From contig NZ_JADZLQ010000001.1 of NCBI RefSeq assembly GCF_015905305.1, forward strand, positions 954,599 to 1,018,598: 64,000 nucleotides of DNA. Direction: 5' to 3'. A program made the translations under genes and the position numbers. The notes beneath the pieces were generated by a model. That model saw nothing but the letters and a program-made list of their open reading frames with translations. It was not told where the DNA came from and made no database searches. Origin of the DNA: Pinirhizobacter soli (GTDB lineage Bacteria > Pseudomonadota > Gammaproteobacteria > Xanthomonadales > Rhodanobacteraceae). This document shows positions 27,883 to 37,617 of the stretch, in pieces (position 1 is the stretch's first letter; every line of letters begins with the position of its first letter).

Positions 27883-28806
27883 TTGTCCACGCCGGCGGCG
27901 CACCCACGAGGGCGCCACCAAAGTCCCACGCCGCACGGCCACCACCACCAGCACTACGGTGAGCACGCTGCAGCAGGCCAGCGCAACCACTGATGCCTCG
28001 GCGCCGAAGCTGCCGCCGGTTAGCCAGTCCGGCCCGGAAATGCGCGGCGCGATCCAGCCCTTCTCCGCGATGCCGGAAACCGAAATGCCATACACCGAGC
28101 CTTGCATGATGTTCCAGGCCGCATGCAGACCCATGCAAAGCCACAGCGAGCGGGTCACGTTGTAGAGCATGCCGAACAACAGGCCGGCTTCGATGGCGAT
28201 GGCCATCGCACTCCAAAGCGTGGCGTTCGGGTTACCCAGGTGTGCGGCGCCGAAGAACAACGCCGAGATCACCAGCGCGGCCCACGTGCCCAAGCCCTCT
28301 TCAACGATCCGGAACAGAACACCGCGGCAGACGATCTCCTCGGTAATGCCCGGGGCAATCCCCAGCATCACAATCTGCGCTAGCCAGGCAACATCATTGT
28401 TGTAGCCACCGATCTGGTAGCCACCGGCCAGCGCGATCACGCCGACGATCGTGCTGAAAAGCAGCGCGCCGGCCGCCAGGCCCGTCAGGATACCCACCGG
28501 CGCGCGCGAGGGCGCCAGTTCGGCGATGCGTCGCTTCTCGATGAAGCGCACCAGGATCCAATACGACAATACGAACGGGATGATCATCACCAGCCGTCGC
28601 AACGTGGATGCCGGCGTTATCGAATCCAGCCCCGCACTGGGCAGACCGACTAGCTTGAGCGCGAAGTTGAACAACGTGAGCGACGCTGCCAACAAGGCCG
28701 CGAATATCACGATCCGCGCCAGCGGAGAATCGATCAGCCAGCGCTTCCAGGCAGGACGCGCGTCGATCGGCAGCGGCGGCGGAACGTCCATCACGTAGGT
28801 ATTCAT
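27871..28806 (-). CDS. CPBP family intramembrane glutamic endopeptidase
   Basis: 311 residues, seven to eight hydrophobic helices. The Abi/CPBP (Rce1-like) motifs are EEIVCRG for the catalytic glutamates and arginine, then a histidine pair region ending GLHAAWN. The start at 28806 has AGGGGAAACC immediately upstream. Inner-membrane protease; relatives process prenylated proteins or bacteriocins. It lies downstream of, and codirectional with, the autotransporter gene. Confidence 0.88.
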   Translation of the reverse strand: MNTYVMDVPPPLPIDARPAWKRWLIDSPLARIVIFAALLAASLTLFNFALKLVGLPSAGLDSITPASTLRRLVMIIPFVLSYWILVRFIEKRRIAELAPSRAPVGILTGLAAGALLFSTIVGVIALAGGYQIGGYNNDVAWLAQIVMLGIAPGITEEIVCRGVLFRIVEEGLGTWAALVISALFFGAAHLGNPNATLWSAMAIAIEAGLLFGMLYNVTRSLWLCMGLHAAWNIMQGSVYGISVSGIAEKGWIAPRISGPDWLTGGSFGAEASVVALACCSVLTVVLVVVAVRRGTLVAPSWVRRRRGQSTP

Positions 28807-28891
28807 CGGTTTCCCCTGGCCTGGATGGCCTCGCGCAAGGCTATCTTCCACGCCGCGGAAAGCCAAGGCACGGTGCCATAGGTCATGGTGA

Positions 28892-28918
28892 ACGGCGACC
28901 GGCGAGGCCGGTCGCCGT
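28892..28918 (-). terminator. 12-bp hairpin after the autotransporter gene
   Basis: Perfect stem ACGGCGACCGGC / GCCGGTCGCCGT with a 3-base loop starts 7 bases past the autotransporter stop codon. No T tract follows, so it may stabilise the mRNA end or assist Rho rather than terminate alone. Confidence 0.45.
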
Positions 28919-28925
28919 GTCTTCG

Positions 28926-31900
28926 TCAGAACATCCAGGTCAGGCTCAGGCGAGCAGCCTGATCGGTGGCGTGGCTGGCGAACTGGCCACTATAGGTGGC
29001 ATCGACCGATACCTTCGGGGCCACCAGGAAGCTGACGCCACCCGTGAAGGCCGCCGCGTTTTTCGCCACCGGCACGCCAGCAATGGTGAACGATGGACCG
29101 CCCGCTACGTAACGCATGCTGTTCATCGGCGTGACATCGCCCCAGGCGTGCTGCCAACCCAGGCTCACAATCGCGCGCAGGCCGCCATCGTCGTTGAGCT
29201 GGAAGTTGCCACGTGCGCCCAGCGTACCCACGGTGATCGAGCTTCCCTCGCCATCGACATTGAAGGCGGCGACACTGCCGTGCTCGTGGATGGGATCGGT
29301 ACTCAGATGGTCATAGGCGATATTGATGAATGGTGCGAGCGACGAATGGCCAATGCCGACCTCGTAGCTGCCCTCCAGGTAGCCCTGGCTGGTGTTGGCG
29401 TCGTAGCGACTGCCCGCCGAGCCACGGATATTGTCGACCGCGATGAATCGATTGGCCGTCACCTTCTGCCAGCCGTATATGGCCCCGGCCTGCAGGTGGA
29501 AGGCATCGAGGCGGAAGTCGGCGTAGAGGCCCGCGTAGCTGTCGACGTGGCGGGAGGATGTATCCGGCGTCCAGCTGCGCGCCGTGCCCTGGCCTTTTGC
29601 CACGAGCGCACCCACGCGGCCGGCGCTTCCTATGCTGGTATCGGCACCAAGCGCGATACCGCTGCCATTGGCCGAGAGCTCCGTGGCATTGCCATCGCTG
29701 TCATGGTCACCCCAGTGTCCCCACACGGATGTCCATACCGATCCGCCCTCGGCGGTGTTAGCCTCGCTTCCGCTGGCCTGGCTCGTCGTTCCAGATAGAT
29801 GTGCATTGACGGCATCGCGGACGTAGCGGTCGTTGTCCAGGATGGCCGTGCGCGTGCTGGCGTGGATGTCCGCTTGCAGCTGCTGGAACGCCGCAGCCGC
29901 GGTGGGTCGGTCCAGGATCACGACGGCGTCGTAGACCGGATTGCCAGGACCCAGTTGTTCGGTCGCGGCGGCCACGGCCTGACCGTTTCGGGTGGAAGCG
30001 GTGGATGGGAAAGTCACCGCATTACGCTGTAGCGAAAGCCCCACGCTGGTGGCGTCGTACACAAGCGTGGGATTGACGAAGGCGAAGTTGGAATTGACCA
30101 GTCCGAACTGGCCACTAACGCCGCCGTTCGCGGTGAGGATGCGATAGTCCGCATTGGCCTGCCAGTTGCTCGACGGCATCACGAGCAATGCACTGCCCGC
30201 CAGCGATGCCTTGCCGCTTACCGCAAGCTGGCTGCCCGTACCGTCGGCGGCAATTTCCACGATGAATTTGCCGCTGGCGTTCTGCGTGAAGTTGCCATCG
30301 ATGGTCAATGTGCCGACCGGGTTGCCAGGATGGATGACGCCGTTGTTGGTCACGTCGCCTTCAATGGTGCCACTGCCCAGCAAGGTGCCTCCTGCCTGCA
30401 CCGTAACGTTACCGCCCAGCGTGGCCGAGGGCGTCGTTGCATTGCCCACTGCCAGTGAACCATCTTCGATGGAGGTGGTTCCGGCAAATGCATTCTGCCC
30501 GGTGAGGAGCAGCATGCCTTGCCCAGTCTTGGCGAAGGTGCCCGTACCGGTGATGCTGCCCTGGAACGTGCCGTCGACTGCCTGGTTGAAGACAAGTGAG
30601 CCGTTGTCGAGGATCGCACCTTGCAGGCTCGTGGCATTTCCCGCAAGCGTGCCCGCGCTGATCGTGGTGCCACCGGCATACGTGTTGGCGCCACTCAACG
30701 TAAGCATGCCGGCGCCCTGCTTGGTGACCGAACCCGTGCCGGAAACGATGCCGGAGAACGTGCCATCGCCGGCCTGATCGAATACCAGCGCTGCGTTGTC
30801 GGTGATATTGCCTTGCAGGCTTGAGCTGTCGCCCTGCAGCGTGCCCCCGCTGATGGTGGTGCCACCGCTATAGGTGTTGGCGCCGGCAAGCACCAGCGTG
30901 CCGTCACCGAGCTTGGTCACCCCGCCTGCGCCGGTAAGTGCCTGCGACACGGTGAAGGTATTGCCGGTATCGGCGATATCCAGCCCACCACCGGCCGCGC
31001 CAAGGGTGATCGCGCGTGCCGTCGTGTCGAATGCAGTGCCAGTAACGCGCAGCGTGCCGCCCTCGAAGTCGATACCCGCCGAAGGCGCACCCAGGTTCGC
31101 ATCGGACGATACGGATAATGTGCCCTGGGTGAGTTGCGTTGCCTGCGTGTACGCATTGACGCCATTGAGCACGAGGGTTCCAAGCCCCGTTTTGTTGACG
31201 CCGGCGCCCACGAGCACGTTGTCGATCGTGGCCGTCCAGTTGGCGCTTCCCGCGCTGCCGTCGCCCACCCGGATTTCGCTGAGCGGTGTCTGCGTCGCGC
31301 TGTCCAGCGTCAGGGTATCGCCATTGAGGTGGTAGCCGTCGGTGGCGAACTGGATGCCCAGCGTGGGCACCGGCCGCGTGCCACCGGCGTCATCGACTGT
31401 CACCGTGCCGGCGTCGCCGCCAAAGATCACGAACGCATTGACGGGTACGCGCACGCTGGTGACAGCGCCTTGTGCGTCTGTCCAGTTCGCATTCGCCTGC
31501 GCCCAGACGCCATTACCGCCCCCCATCCGTGTGGCGCTTGCCAGGCCGTTGGCATTCCAGAAACTCAGCGCCATGCCGGCGGTGGTGATCAGGTTGACCT
31601 GCTTGCTGCCAGTGAGGTACTGGATCGTATAGCCACCGGCGGGCGGGGTTATGCCTCCGTTCGCCTGTGTCAGCGTGCCGGTGTAGTCGAAAAGATTGTA
31701 CAGGCCAGGCCCAAAGCCTCCGGCGTCCCTTGGGTTCAGCGCCGCGCCTTCCAGCGTCAGGTCGCCATTGACCTGCACGTTATGGCCCTGCCCTGGCGTG
31801 TTGCTGTTTACGCCTGGCACGCCGAATGAAAAATCGAGCTGGCTGCCTTGTTCAGCCAGGAGGTTGCCGTTGACGGTGAATATGCCCACGGGATTGCCCG

Positions 31901-34900
31901 GTGCAAGATGTCCGCCTGATTGCACGACCACATCGCCGTTGACCTGTCCGAAACCGCCAAGCACCCCTGTATTGGCCACCGTAACATCGCTCTGGACGCT
32001 CGCCAACGCGTGTGCCGCATCACCCACCAGCAGCGTGCCTGCCGTCACCTGCGTGGGGCCGGTGTACGTATTGCTGCCATTGAGCGTCAGGGTGCCGCTG
32101 CCGGATTTCTGCAGACCGCCTGTTCCCGCAATGACGCCGTCGTACGTGCCTGCGCCAACGCCCAGCGTATTGCCGCCCAGCTGCACCTGTCCGCCGTTGC
32201 CGTTGAAATTGCCCAACGCCTGGTTACCGGCGGCGGAGACATCCAGGACACCATTGCCGTTCACGGTGACGTCGGAGTTAGCCGCGAGGCTTCCGCCAGC
32301 ACCCAGGATGAGAGCGCCGTCATTGACGGTGGTGCCACCGGAGTAGAGATTGGTGCCGGACAGTGTCTGCGTGCTTGCGCCATCCTTCACCAAGGCGCCC
32401 GAGCCGATGATCGTACCGGCGTAACTTCCGTTGCCTGTTCCCGTCAATGTCAGGGTGTTGGGCCCCAGATCCACCGTGCCACCCGCGCCATTGAGCAAGC
32501 CCAGCGATTGATCGCCACTGCCGGAAAGATCAAGCGTCGTCCCTGCGGCCAGTCCCACGCCAGCGGAGCTGGCCAGGCTGCCGGCAGGCCCGATCTTGAG
32601 CGTACCGTTGTCGATCAACGTGATGCCGGTATACGTATGGGCGCCATCAAGCGTCAGCGTGCCGGCACCGTCCTTGGTGAGCGAGCCTGTGCCCGACACT
32701 ACGCCTGCGAACGTACCATCCGTTCCCTGGTTGAATACCAGTGACCCGTTATCCGTGATGTTGCCCTGCAGGCTCCCCGTGTCGCCTTGCAAGGTGCCGG
32801 CGCTGATCGTGGTGCCACCGCTGTAGGCATTGGCGCCCGCAAGCACCAGTGTGCCGTCCCCGAGCTTGGTCAGGCTACCCGTGCCCGTCAGCGGCTGCGC
32901 GACGGTAAATGTGTTGGCGGCGTCCGCGATGTCGAAGCCACCGCCGGCTGCGCCGAATACAATCGCTCGCGGCGTGCTGGTGTAGGCGGTACCGGTGACC
33001 TGCAGCGTGCCGCCTTCAAAATCGACGGCATTGCCAGAGCTACCGAGGTTCGCGTCGGACGATACCGAAAGCGTGCCGGCGACCAGCTGCGTGCCTTGCG
33101 TATAGGTGTTTGCCCCGTTTAATACCAATGTGCCATCACCCGTCTTCTGCAAGCCATTGCCTGCAATGGCGTTATCGATGGTGGCGGTCCAGCCGGCGCT
33201 GGCTGCACTTCCATCGCCCACGCGGATTTCGCTGTATGCGCCCGCCGAGGGCGCTACCAGTCCCAGCGCATCGCCGTTGAGATGATAGCCGTCGCTGGCG
33301 AACTGGATGCCTTGCGTCGTCACCGGCTGTGCACCGCCCGCGCCATCGACCGTGACCGTCCCCGCGTTGCCACCGAAGATGACGAATGCATCCGCTGGCG
33401 AACGCACACCGGTGATGCTGCCCGTCGCATCGGTCCAGTTGGCATTGACTTGCGACCACACGCCACTGCCGCCACCCATCTGCGTGGGGCTGGCCAGCCC
33501 GTCCGCGTTCCAGATGTTCAGATCGATACCCAGCGCATTGATCAGGTTGATCTGCTTGCTACCCGTGAGGTTCTGGATGGCATAGCCCACTGGCGTGGAA
33601 ATGCCGCCGTTGGCCTGCGTCAGCGTGCCGGTGTAGTTGAACAGGTTGTACAGGCCCGGGCCGAAGCCGCCCGCGTCGACGGGCGTGAGCGCCGCGCCAC
33701 TCAAGGCGAGGTTGCCGTTGACCTGAACGCCATGGCTTGCGCCGGGTGTGTTGAAGTCGGGGCCGGGCGCCCCGAAGGACGCGTCGATCAGGCTGCCTTG
33801 CGCCAGCGTCAGGTTGCCGTTGACGGTGAACGTCCCCGACGGCGCTCCGGGCGCCAGATGTCCGCCGGCAAGCACATCGATGTTGCCATCGACGTGCCCG
33901 AAGCCGCCAATGGATCCGGTGGATGCCACGCTGACATCGCTCTGAATGCCGGCCGCGCCATGCGCTGCATCGCTGCCAATGACCAGCCCACCGGACACGA
34001 CTTGCGTTCCGCCGCTGTAGCTGTTGGCGCCGTCCAGCACGAGGTTGCCCAAGCCCGCCTTGATCAGACTGCCGTTTCCGGTGATCGCTCCGGCGAAGTT
34101 GCCGCTGTCGACCGTCAGCGCGCTGCCGCCGCCCAACTGCACCTGGCCTCCCGTGCCACCCAGGTTTGCAATGGACTGGTTGCCGCTGGTGGAGAGATCC
34201 AGCACGCCACCGGTTAGGGTAACCGGTGATCCGGCAGCCAGCGACCCGCCGGCACCCAGGGCGAGCGTGCCATTCTCGATGAGCGTGCCGCCGGCATAGA
34301 GGTTTGCGCCGGTCAGCGTTTGTGTGCCCGAACCATTCATGACCAGCCCGCCGCTGCCGGCAAGCACACCGCCGAACGTAGCGTTGCCGACACCATTCAA
34401 CGTCAACGTGTTCGCACCCAGGGCGACGGTGCCGCCAGCACCGTTCAACAGGCCCAGCGTCTGGTTGCCCGCCGCGGAGAGATCGAACGTACCTCCGGTG
34501 GCCAACGTCACGCCGCTGGATGAGGCGATGCTGCTTCCCGCAGCCAGCGCCAGAGTGCCCGCATCGATCCGCGTGTTGCCCGTGTAGCTGTTCACGCCGC
34601 CGAGTGTCAGCGTGCCGGCACCGGACTTGGCCAGATCGCCGGTGCCACTGATGACGCCTGCATAGAGGCCGTTGCCGGCCTGGTTGAACGCCACGGTGGC
34701 GTTGTCGAGGATGTTTCCCTGCAGGCTGGTGGTATCGCCCTGCAAGGTACCGGCGTTGATGGTGGTCCCACCGGCGTATGTGTTGGCGCCCGAAAGGGTC
34801 AACGTGCCCGCGCCCTGCTTGACCAACCCCCCGCCGCCGCTGATGACACCACTGTATAGCGTGCTGGCCGCACCACCAGCGGTGAGCGTGCGTGCGCCGA

Positions 34901-36734
34901 GCAGGATCTGGCTGCCACTGGCGCCCGTCAGGTCGCCGATGGCCTGGTTCGCCGTGGCACCGGAAATGTCCAACGCCGTGCCCGCGCCAAGCGTCAGCGC
35001 GCCGGTCGCCGCCAATGAACCGCCGCCGGCGATCGACAGGACGCCTGCACTGACGGTGGTGCCGCCGATATACGTATTTGCGCCGGCCAGCGTTAGCGTG
35101 CCCGTGCCTTGCTTGACCACTCCTCCCGTACCCGAGGCGCTGCCGGCAAACGTCGTGTTATTCGCATCACCCGTTGTGAGCGTGCGCGGGCCCAGCGTGA
35201 CCTGGCTGCCTGCAACACCGGTTAGCGATCCGATGGTGGCACCTGACGCGGTGCCAGAGATATCGAAGATAGCGGTGGCGCCGGAGAGGTTCACCGGCCC
35301 CGTCAAGGGCAACGCGCCCGCCGAAGCCAGGGCCAACGTGCCGGCGCTGATGGTGGTGGGACCGGTGTAAGTATGGGCGCCCGTGAGGGTCGTGACGCCT
35401 GAGCTCGATTGCGTCAGTCCGCCGGAACCTGAAAACGTGCCTGACAGCGTGAAATTGTTGGTGCCCGCGATCGTGAGGCCACCGGTACCGAGCGTCATGT
35501 TGTTGGCGAGCGTGAGGCCACCGGTGCTTGCGGCGATGGCGCCGCCATTGGCGCTGACGGCATTCGTGCCGAAGACGCCGCCGTTATTGAAATTGACCAG
35601 TCCTCCATTGAGCGTGGCGTCACCGCTTACCAGCGGTCCCTGCAAATTCCACGTACCGCTGTTGACGCGAAGATGCTGGAAGTTGATGTACGTGCCGCTG
35701 GACAAGGTGCTGATCGCGCCGCCCGTTCCGCTACCGGTGCCCGAGGAGGGCAGTACGTTCTGCAGCACCAATGTGTTGTTGCCGCCGGCGCCGCCGTCGA
35801 CCACGCCGGTGGGCGCGAAGCCGAGGGTCACACCCACCAGCCCGAGGACATTGAGGTCCAGGCCGATGCCGCCTGCCAGATTCACCGACGATCCGGAAAC
35901 GGCGGTGAATGTATTGGTGCTGTTGATACCCATCGACACGCCGCCGTTGATCGTACCGGCATTGGCAAAGGTATTACCCGTGCCCGGCGTCTGGGACGCC
36001 TGAAAGCCGACGCGACCATTAATGGTACCCGTGTTGACGAAGTTGACCTGCGCGCCGCCGTAGGCCGCGACCACCGGAATGTCCGACGGTATGAGTGAGA
36101 CGCCCAGCAGCGCGTTGCCGCCGATCGTTCCCGCATTGGTAATATTGGTGACGCCGCCCGTGCCGTTCTGCGTCGCCAACGCCATGCCGGTGAGGCCGTT
36201 GATGCTGACACCGAGAAGGCCCGAGGTGCCGTTCATCACGCCGGTGGCCTGGTTGTTCACCGTCACCGTGCTCGCCGCACTGTTACCGATGAACGTTCCC
36301 GATGACAGCAGGCTGAGCAGGCCGAGCAGGCTTGGGTCGATAGTTCCGGCGTTGTTGAGGGTGGTGTTGTTGCCAGTAAGCGTCATCGCTGTGCCGCCAA
36401 TGCCCAGGAGCACCCCCGCCGACCCGCCCGCCTGCACGTTGACGGTCAGGTTGTTGGCGGTGGCCGCATAGCTGGGTGCAAGGATATTGGCCGCGCCAGT
36501 ACAGGTGACGGTTGCACCCGCCGTTGGATTGGCAGGCGTGCAGGCAGCGTATGCCCTGCCGCCCAGCCAGGGCGTGGCCAACACCATGGCCATCGCCAAC
36601 GGCTTCAACCACAACCGTGTCGACAGACACCTACCACCCGCAGCCTGGCTTCCATTGCGTTGCGTGGAAAGCTCCGACGCCACCTGCAGAACACGGAGAG
36701 CACGATTCCATACGAGCCGGTAGATGCGATTCAA
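28926..36734 (-). CDS. Giant autotransporter (type Va) with PATR-repeat passenger
   Basis: 2602 residues. The start is TTG at 36734 with AGGAG 7 nt upstream. It gives NRIYRLVWNRALRVLQVASE, the extended signal peptide region (ESPR) of large autotransporters; a signal peptide is cleaved after residue ~63 (GGRAYA). The passenger is a beta-helix of many autotransporter-associated strand repeats, in the style GTGTLTLAGANTYxGGTT. From ~673 to ~1975 it is two tandem copies of a ~651-residue unit. The last ~265 residues are the outer-membrane beta-barrel, ending in phenylalanine (LSLTWMF). No protease or lipase motif. Likely an adhesin or aggregation factor. Confidence 0.94.
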   Translation of the reverse strand: MNRIYRLVWNRALRVLQVASELSTQRNGSQAAGGRCLSTRLWLKPLAMAMVLATPWLGGRAYAACTPANPTAGATVTCTGAANILAPSYAATANNLTVNVQAGGSAGVLLGIGGTAMTLTGNNTTLNNAGTIDPSLLGLLSLLSSGTFIGNSAASTVTVNNQATGVMNGTSGLLGVSINGLTGMALATQNGTGGVTNITNAGTIGGNALLGVSLIPSDIPVVAAYGGAQVNFVNTGTINGRVGFQASQTPGTGNTFANAGTINGGVSMGINSTNTFTAVSGSSVNLAGGIGLDLNVLGLVGVTLGFAPTGVVDGGAGGNNTLVLQNVLPSSGTGSGTGGAISTLSSGTYINFQHLRVNSGTWNLQGPLVSGDATLNGGLVNFNNGGVFGTNAVSANGGAIAASTGGLTLANNMTLGTGGLTIAGTNNFTLSGTFSGSGGLTQSSSGVTTLTGAHTYTGPTTISAGTLALASAGALPLTGPVNLSGATAIFDISGTASGATIGSLTGVAGSQVTLGPRTLTTGDANNTTFAGSASGTGGVVKQGTGTLTLAGANTYIGGTTVSAGVLSIAGGGSLAATGALTLGAGTALDISGATANQAIGDLTGASGSQILLGARTLTAGGAASTLYSGVISGGGGLVKQGAGTLTLSGANTYAGGTTINAGTLQGDTTSLQGNILDNATVAFNQAGNGLYAGVISGTGDLAKSGAGTLTLGGVNSYTGNTRIDAGTLALAAGSSIASSSGVTLATGGTFDLSAAGNQTLGLLNGAGGTVALGANTLTLNGVGNATFGGVLAGSGGLVMNGSGTQTLTGANLYAGGTLIENGTLALGAGGSLAAGSPVTLTGGVLDLSTSGNQSIANLGGTGGQVQLGGGSALTVDSGNFAGAITGNGSLIKAGLGNLVLDGANSYSGGTQVVSGGLVIGSDAAHGAAGIQSDVSVASTGSIGGFGHVDGNIDVLAGGHLAPGAPSGTFTVNGNLTLAQGSLIDASFGAPGPDFNTPGASHGVQVNGNLALSGAALTPVDAGGFGPGLYNLFNYTGTLTQANGGISTPVGYAIQNLTGSKQINLINALGIDLNIWNADGLASPTQMGGGSGVWSQVNANWTDATGSITGVRSPADAFVIFGGNAGTVTVDGAGGAQPVTTQGIQFASDGYHLNGDALGLVAPSAGAYSEIRVGDGSAASAGWTATIDNAIAGNGLQKTGDGTLVLNGANTYTQGTQLVAGTLSVSSDANLGSSGNAVDFEGGTLQVTGTAYTSTPRAIVFGAAGGGFDIADAANTFTVAQPLTGTGSLTKLGDGTLVLAGANAYSGGTTISAGTLQGDTGSLQGNITDNGSLVFNQGTDGTFAGVVSGTGSLTKDGAGTLTLDGAHTYTGITLIDNGTLKIGPAGSLASSAGVGLAAGTTLDLSGSGDQSLGLLNGAGGTVDLGPNTLTLTGTGNGSYAGTIIGSGALVKDGASTQTLSGTNLYSGGTTVNDGALILGAGGSLAANSDVTVNGNGVLDVSAAGNQALGNFNGNGGQVQLGGNTLGVGAGTYDGVIAGTGGLQKSGSGTLTLNGSNTYTGPTQVTAGTLLVGDAAHALASVQSDVTVANTGVLGGFGQVNGDVVVQSGGHLAPGNPVGIFTVNGNLLAEQGSQLDFSFGVPGVNSNTPGQGHNVQVNGDLTLEGAALNPRDAGGFGPGLYNLFDYTGTLTQANGGITPPAGGYTIQYLTGSKQVNLITTAGMALSFWNANGLASATRMGGGNGVWAQANANWTDAQGAVTSVRVPVNAFVIFGGDAGTVTVDDAGGTRPVPTLGIQFATDGYHLNGDTLTLDSATQTPLSEIRVGDGSAGSANWTATIDNVLVGAGVNKTGLGTLVLNGVNAYTQATQLTQGTLSVSSDANLGAPSAGIDFEGGTLRVTGTAFDTTARAITLGAAGGGLDIADTGNTFTVSQALTGAGGVTKLGDGTLVLAGANTYSGGTTISGGTLQGDSSSLQGNITDNAALVFDQAGDGTFSGIVSGTGSVTKQGAGMLTLSGANTYAGGTTISAGTLAGNATSLQGAILDNGSLVFNQAVDGTFQGSITGTGTFAKTGQGMLLLTGQNAFAGTTSIEDGSLAVGNATTPSATLGGNVTVQAGGTLLGSGTIEGDVTNNGVIHPGNPVGTLTIDGNFTQNASGKFIVEIAADGTGSQLAVSGKASLAGSALLVMPSSNWQANADYRILTANGGVSGQFGLVNSNFAFVNPTLVYDATSVGLSLQRNAVTFPSTASTRNGQAVAAATEQLGPGNPVYDAVVILDRPTAAAAFQQLQADIHASTRTAILDNDRYVRDAVNAHLSGTTSQASGSEANTAEGGSVWTSVWGHWGDHDSDGNATELSANGSGIALGADTSIGSAGRVGALVAKGQGTARSWTPDTSSRHVDSYAGLYADFRLDAFHLQAGAIYGWQKVTANRFIAVDNIRGSAGSRYDANTSQGYLEGSYEVGIGHSSLAPFINIAYDHLSTDPIHEHGSVAAFNVDGEGSSITVGTLGARGNFQLNDDGGLRAIVSLGWQHAWGDVTPMNSMRYVAGGPSFTIAGVPVAKNAAAFTGGVSFLVAPKVSVDATYSGQFASHATDQAARLSLTWMF
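30812..32764 (-). repeat. Autotransporter internal super-repeat, copy 2
   Basis: About 1953 bp (651 residues), in frame, measured between matching positions at the SLQGNITDN motif. Contents in order: several PATR strand repeats, a conserved ASVQSDVTVANTGVLGGFG block, DAGGFGPGLYNLFDYTGTL, TGSKQVNL, FVIFGGDAGTVTVD, GYHLNGD, EIRVGDGSA and SVSSDANLG. All recur in copy 1. Confidence 0.88.
32765..34718 (-). repeat. Autotransporter internal super-repeat, copy 1
   Basis: About 1954 bp, in frame, directly preceding copy 2 in the protein. The same blocks in the same order: DAGGFGPGLYNLFNYTGTL, TGSKQINL, FVIFGGNAGTVTVD, GYHLNGD, EIRVGDGSA, SVSSDANLG. Copies are clearly homologous but diverged, so the duplication is not very recent. 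Confidence 0.88.
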
Positions 36735-37426
36735 GATGTTTCTCCTGACATGGGTGGTTAGCACGGCTTCCAGGCACGCGTTGGCCATAAAGCGCGCACG
36801 CTCATCCCCAGGCCGCATCACGCCTCACTGGAAAGCGGGTGCAGCGACCTTCGAACGAATGCAGGAACGACGTTCCGGCAACATGCGTGCTTGATGGTTC
36901 CCCTGGTTTTCCTCTACCGCGAAAGTCCGAACGTGATCCCCTTTGTTCGAATTACTTCGATGACGTGAAGTGCTTTCTGATATAGAGCGAACGCTGCTTG
37001 ATCATCGCGACCGTACAATCTGCGCCTCTGCAGAATCGGTGGAAACGTGCACTGCCGGATGCACGGAATTAGCACATTTCATAGTTATTACTGCGCTTAA
37101 TCGGCACTCACGTCGATGAAACGTATACGCGAGGCGGGCAGGACTCTTCACGTGAATGAGGAGCGTAATAACCGTCGTTGGCTAGGCATTTTCTGGAGTC
37201 GAATTAACAGCGCATAGTCATACAATTGGATTTCCCGACCTGCCACGAATTAAATTCGTGAAAAGCATTCGATTCGAAACAAATGTCGGCAACGCCCGGC
37301 ATCTATCCAGGCGGGCCAAGGAGGTGTCGGTCAGCAAGTGCAAGCCAACCGTCAAGGGATCGATGAACCGCTGGGAGCATCACGACGACCGGCCGAAAAG
37401 CCAGAAGCGCATGGGATGGCGCCAAC
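36735..37426. other. AT-richer intergenic region upstream of autotransporter
   Basis: About 690 bp with no credible gene; frames here are short and lack ribosome-binding sites. It is clearly AT-richer than the surroundings, with stretches such as ATTTCATAGTTATTA. It should contain the autotransporter promoter and regulatory sites, reading leftwards, but no confident -35/-10 pair was found. An exact palindrome lies at 37244-37260. Confidence 0.6.
37244..37260. promoter_or_regulatory. 17-bp palindrome, candidate operator
   Basis: CACGAATT-A-AATTCGTG: 8-bp perfect arms around one central base, within the AT-richer intergenic region, about 510 bp from the autotransporter start. The form is typical of a dimeric regulator site. 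No regulator gene is adjacent. Confidence 0.4.
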
Positions 37427-37450
37427 AAAAAAGCCCACCTTGCGGTGGGC
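37427..37450 (-). terminator. Rho-independent terminator of tRNA-Thr
   Basis: On the minus strand: GCCCACC-GCAA-GGTGGGC followed by six T. It lies about 48 bp past the tRNA CCA end. Confidence 0.9.
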
Positions 37451-37498
37451 TTTCTGGGCTTGCCGGGGGACGCCTGCGGGCAACCCTGGAGCCATCAT

Positions 37499-37574
37499 TG
37501 GTGCCGGAAATAGGAATCGAACCTACGACCTACGCATTACGAATGCGCCGCTCTACCAACTGAGCTATTCCGGC
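37499..37574 (-). tRNA. tRNA-Thr (anticodon CGT)
   Basis: 76 nt with encoded CCA. The acceptor GCCGGAA pairs with TTCCGGC. The D arm is GCTCAGTTGGTAGAGC. The anticodon stem GCGCA/TGCGT encloses loop TTCGTAA, so the anticodon is CGT (threonine codon ACG). The T arm is TAGG-TTCGATT-CCTA. It follows ispH on the same strand but has its own promoter. Confidence 0.97.
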
Positions 37575-37585
37575 GAAGAGGCGAA

Positions 37586-37614
37586 ATTTTAGGGGGCCGA
37601 GCCTTAGGAAGCAA
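37586..37614 (-). promoter_or_regulatory. Sigma-70 promoter of tRNA-Thr
   Basis: On the minus strand: TTGCTT (37614-37609), 17-bp spacer, TAAAAT (37591-37586), with the tRNA 5' end 11 bp further on. Confidence 0.75.
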
Positions 37615-37617
37615 GCC

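Noticed and set aside
30154..36098. Chain of plus-strand Pro/Val/Ala-rich frames opposite the autotransporter
   Set aside because: They repeat because the passenger repeats. No start sites or independent motifs.
37258..37563. Short plus-strand frame ending in tRNA-Thr
   Set aside because: It overlaps the tRNA and its terminator on the other strand and has no ribosome-binding site.
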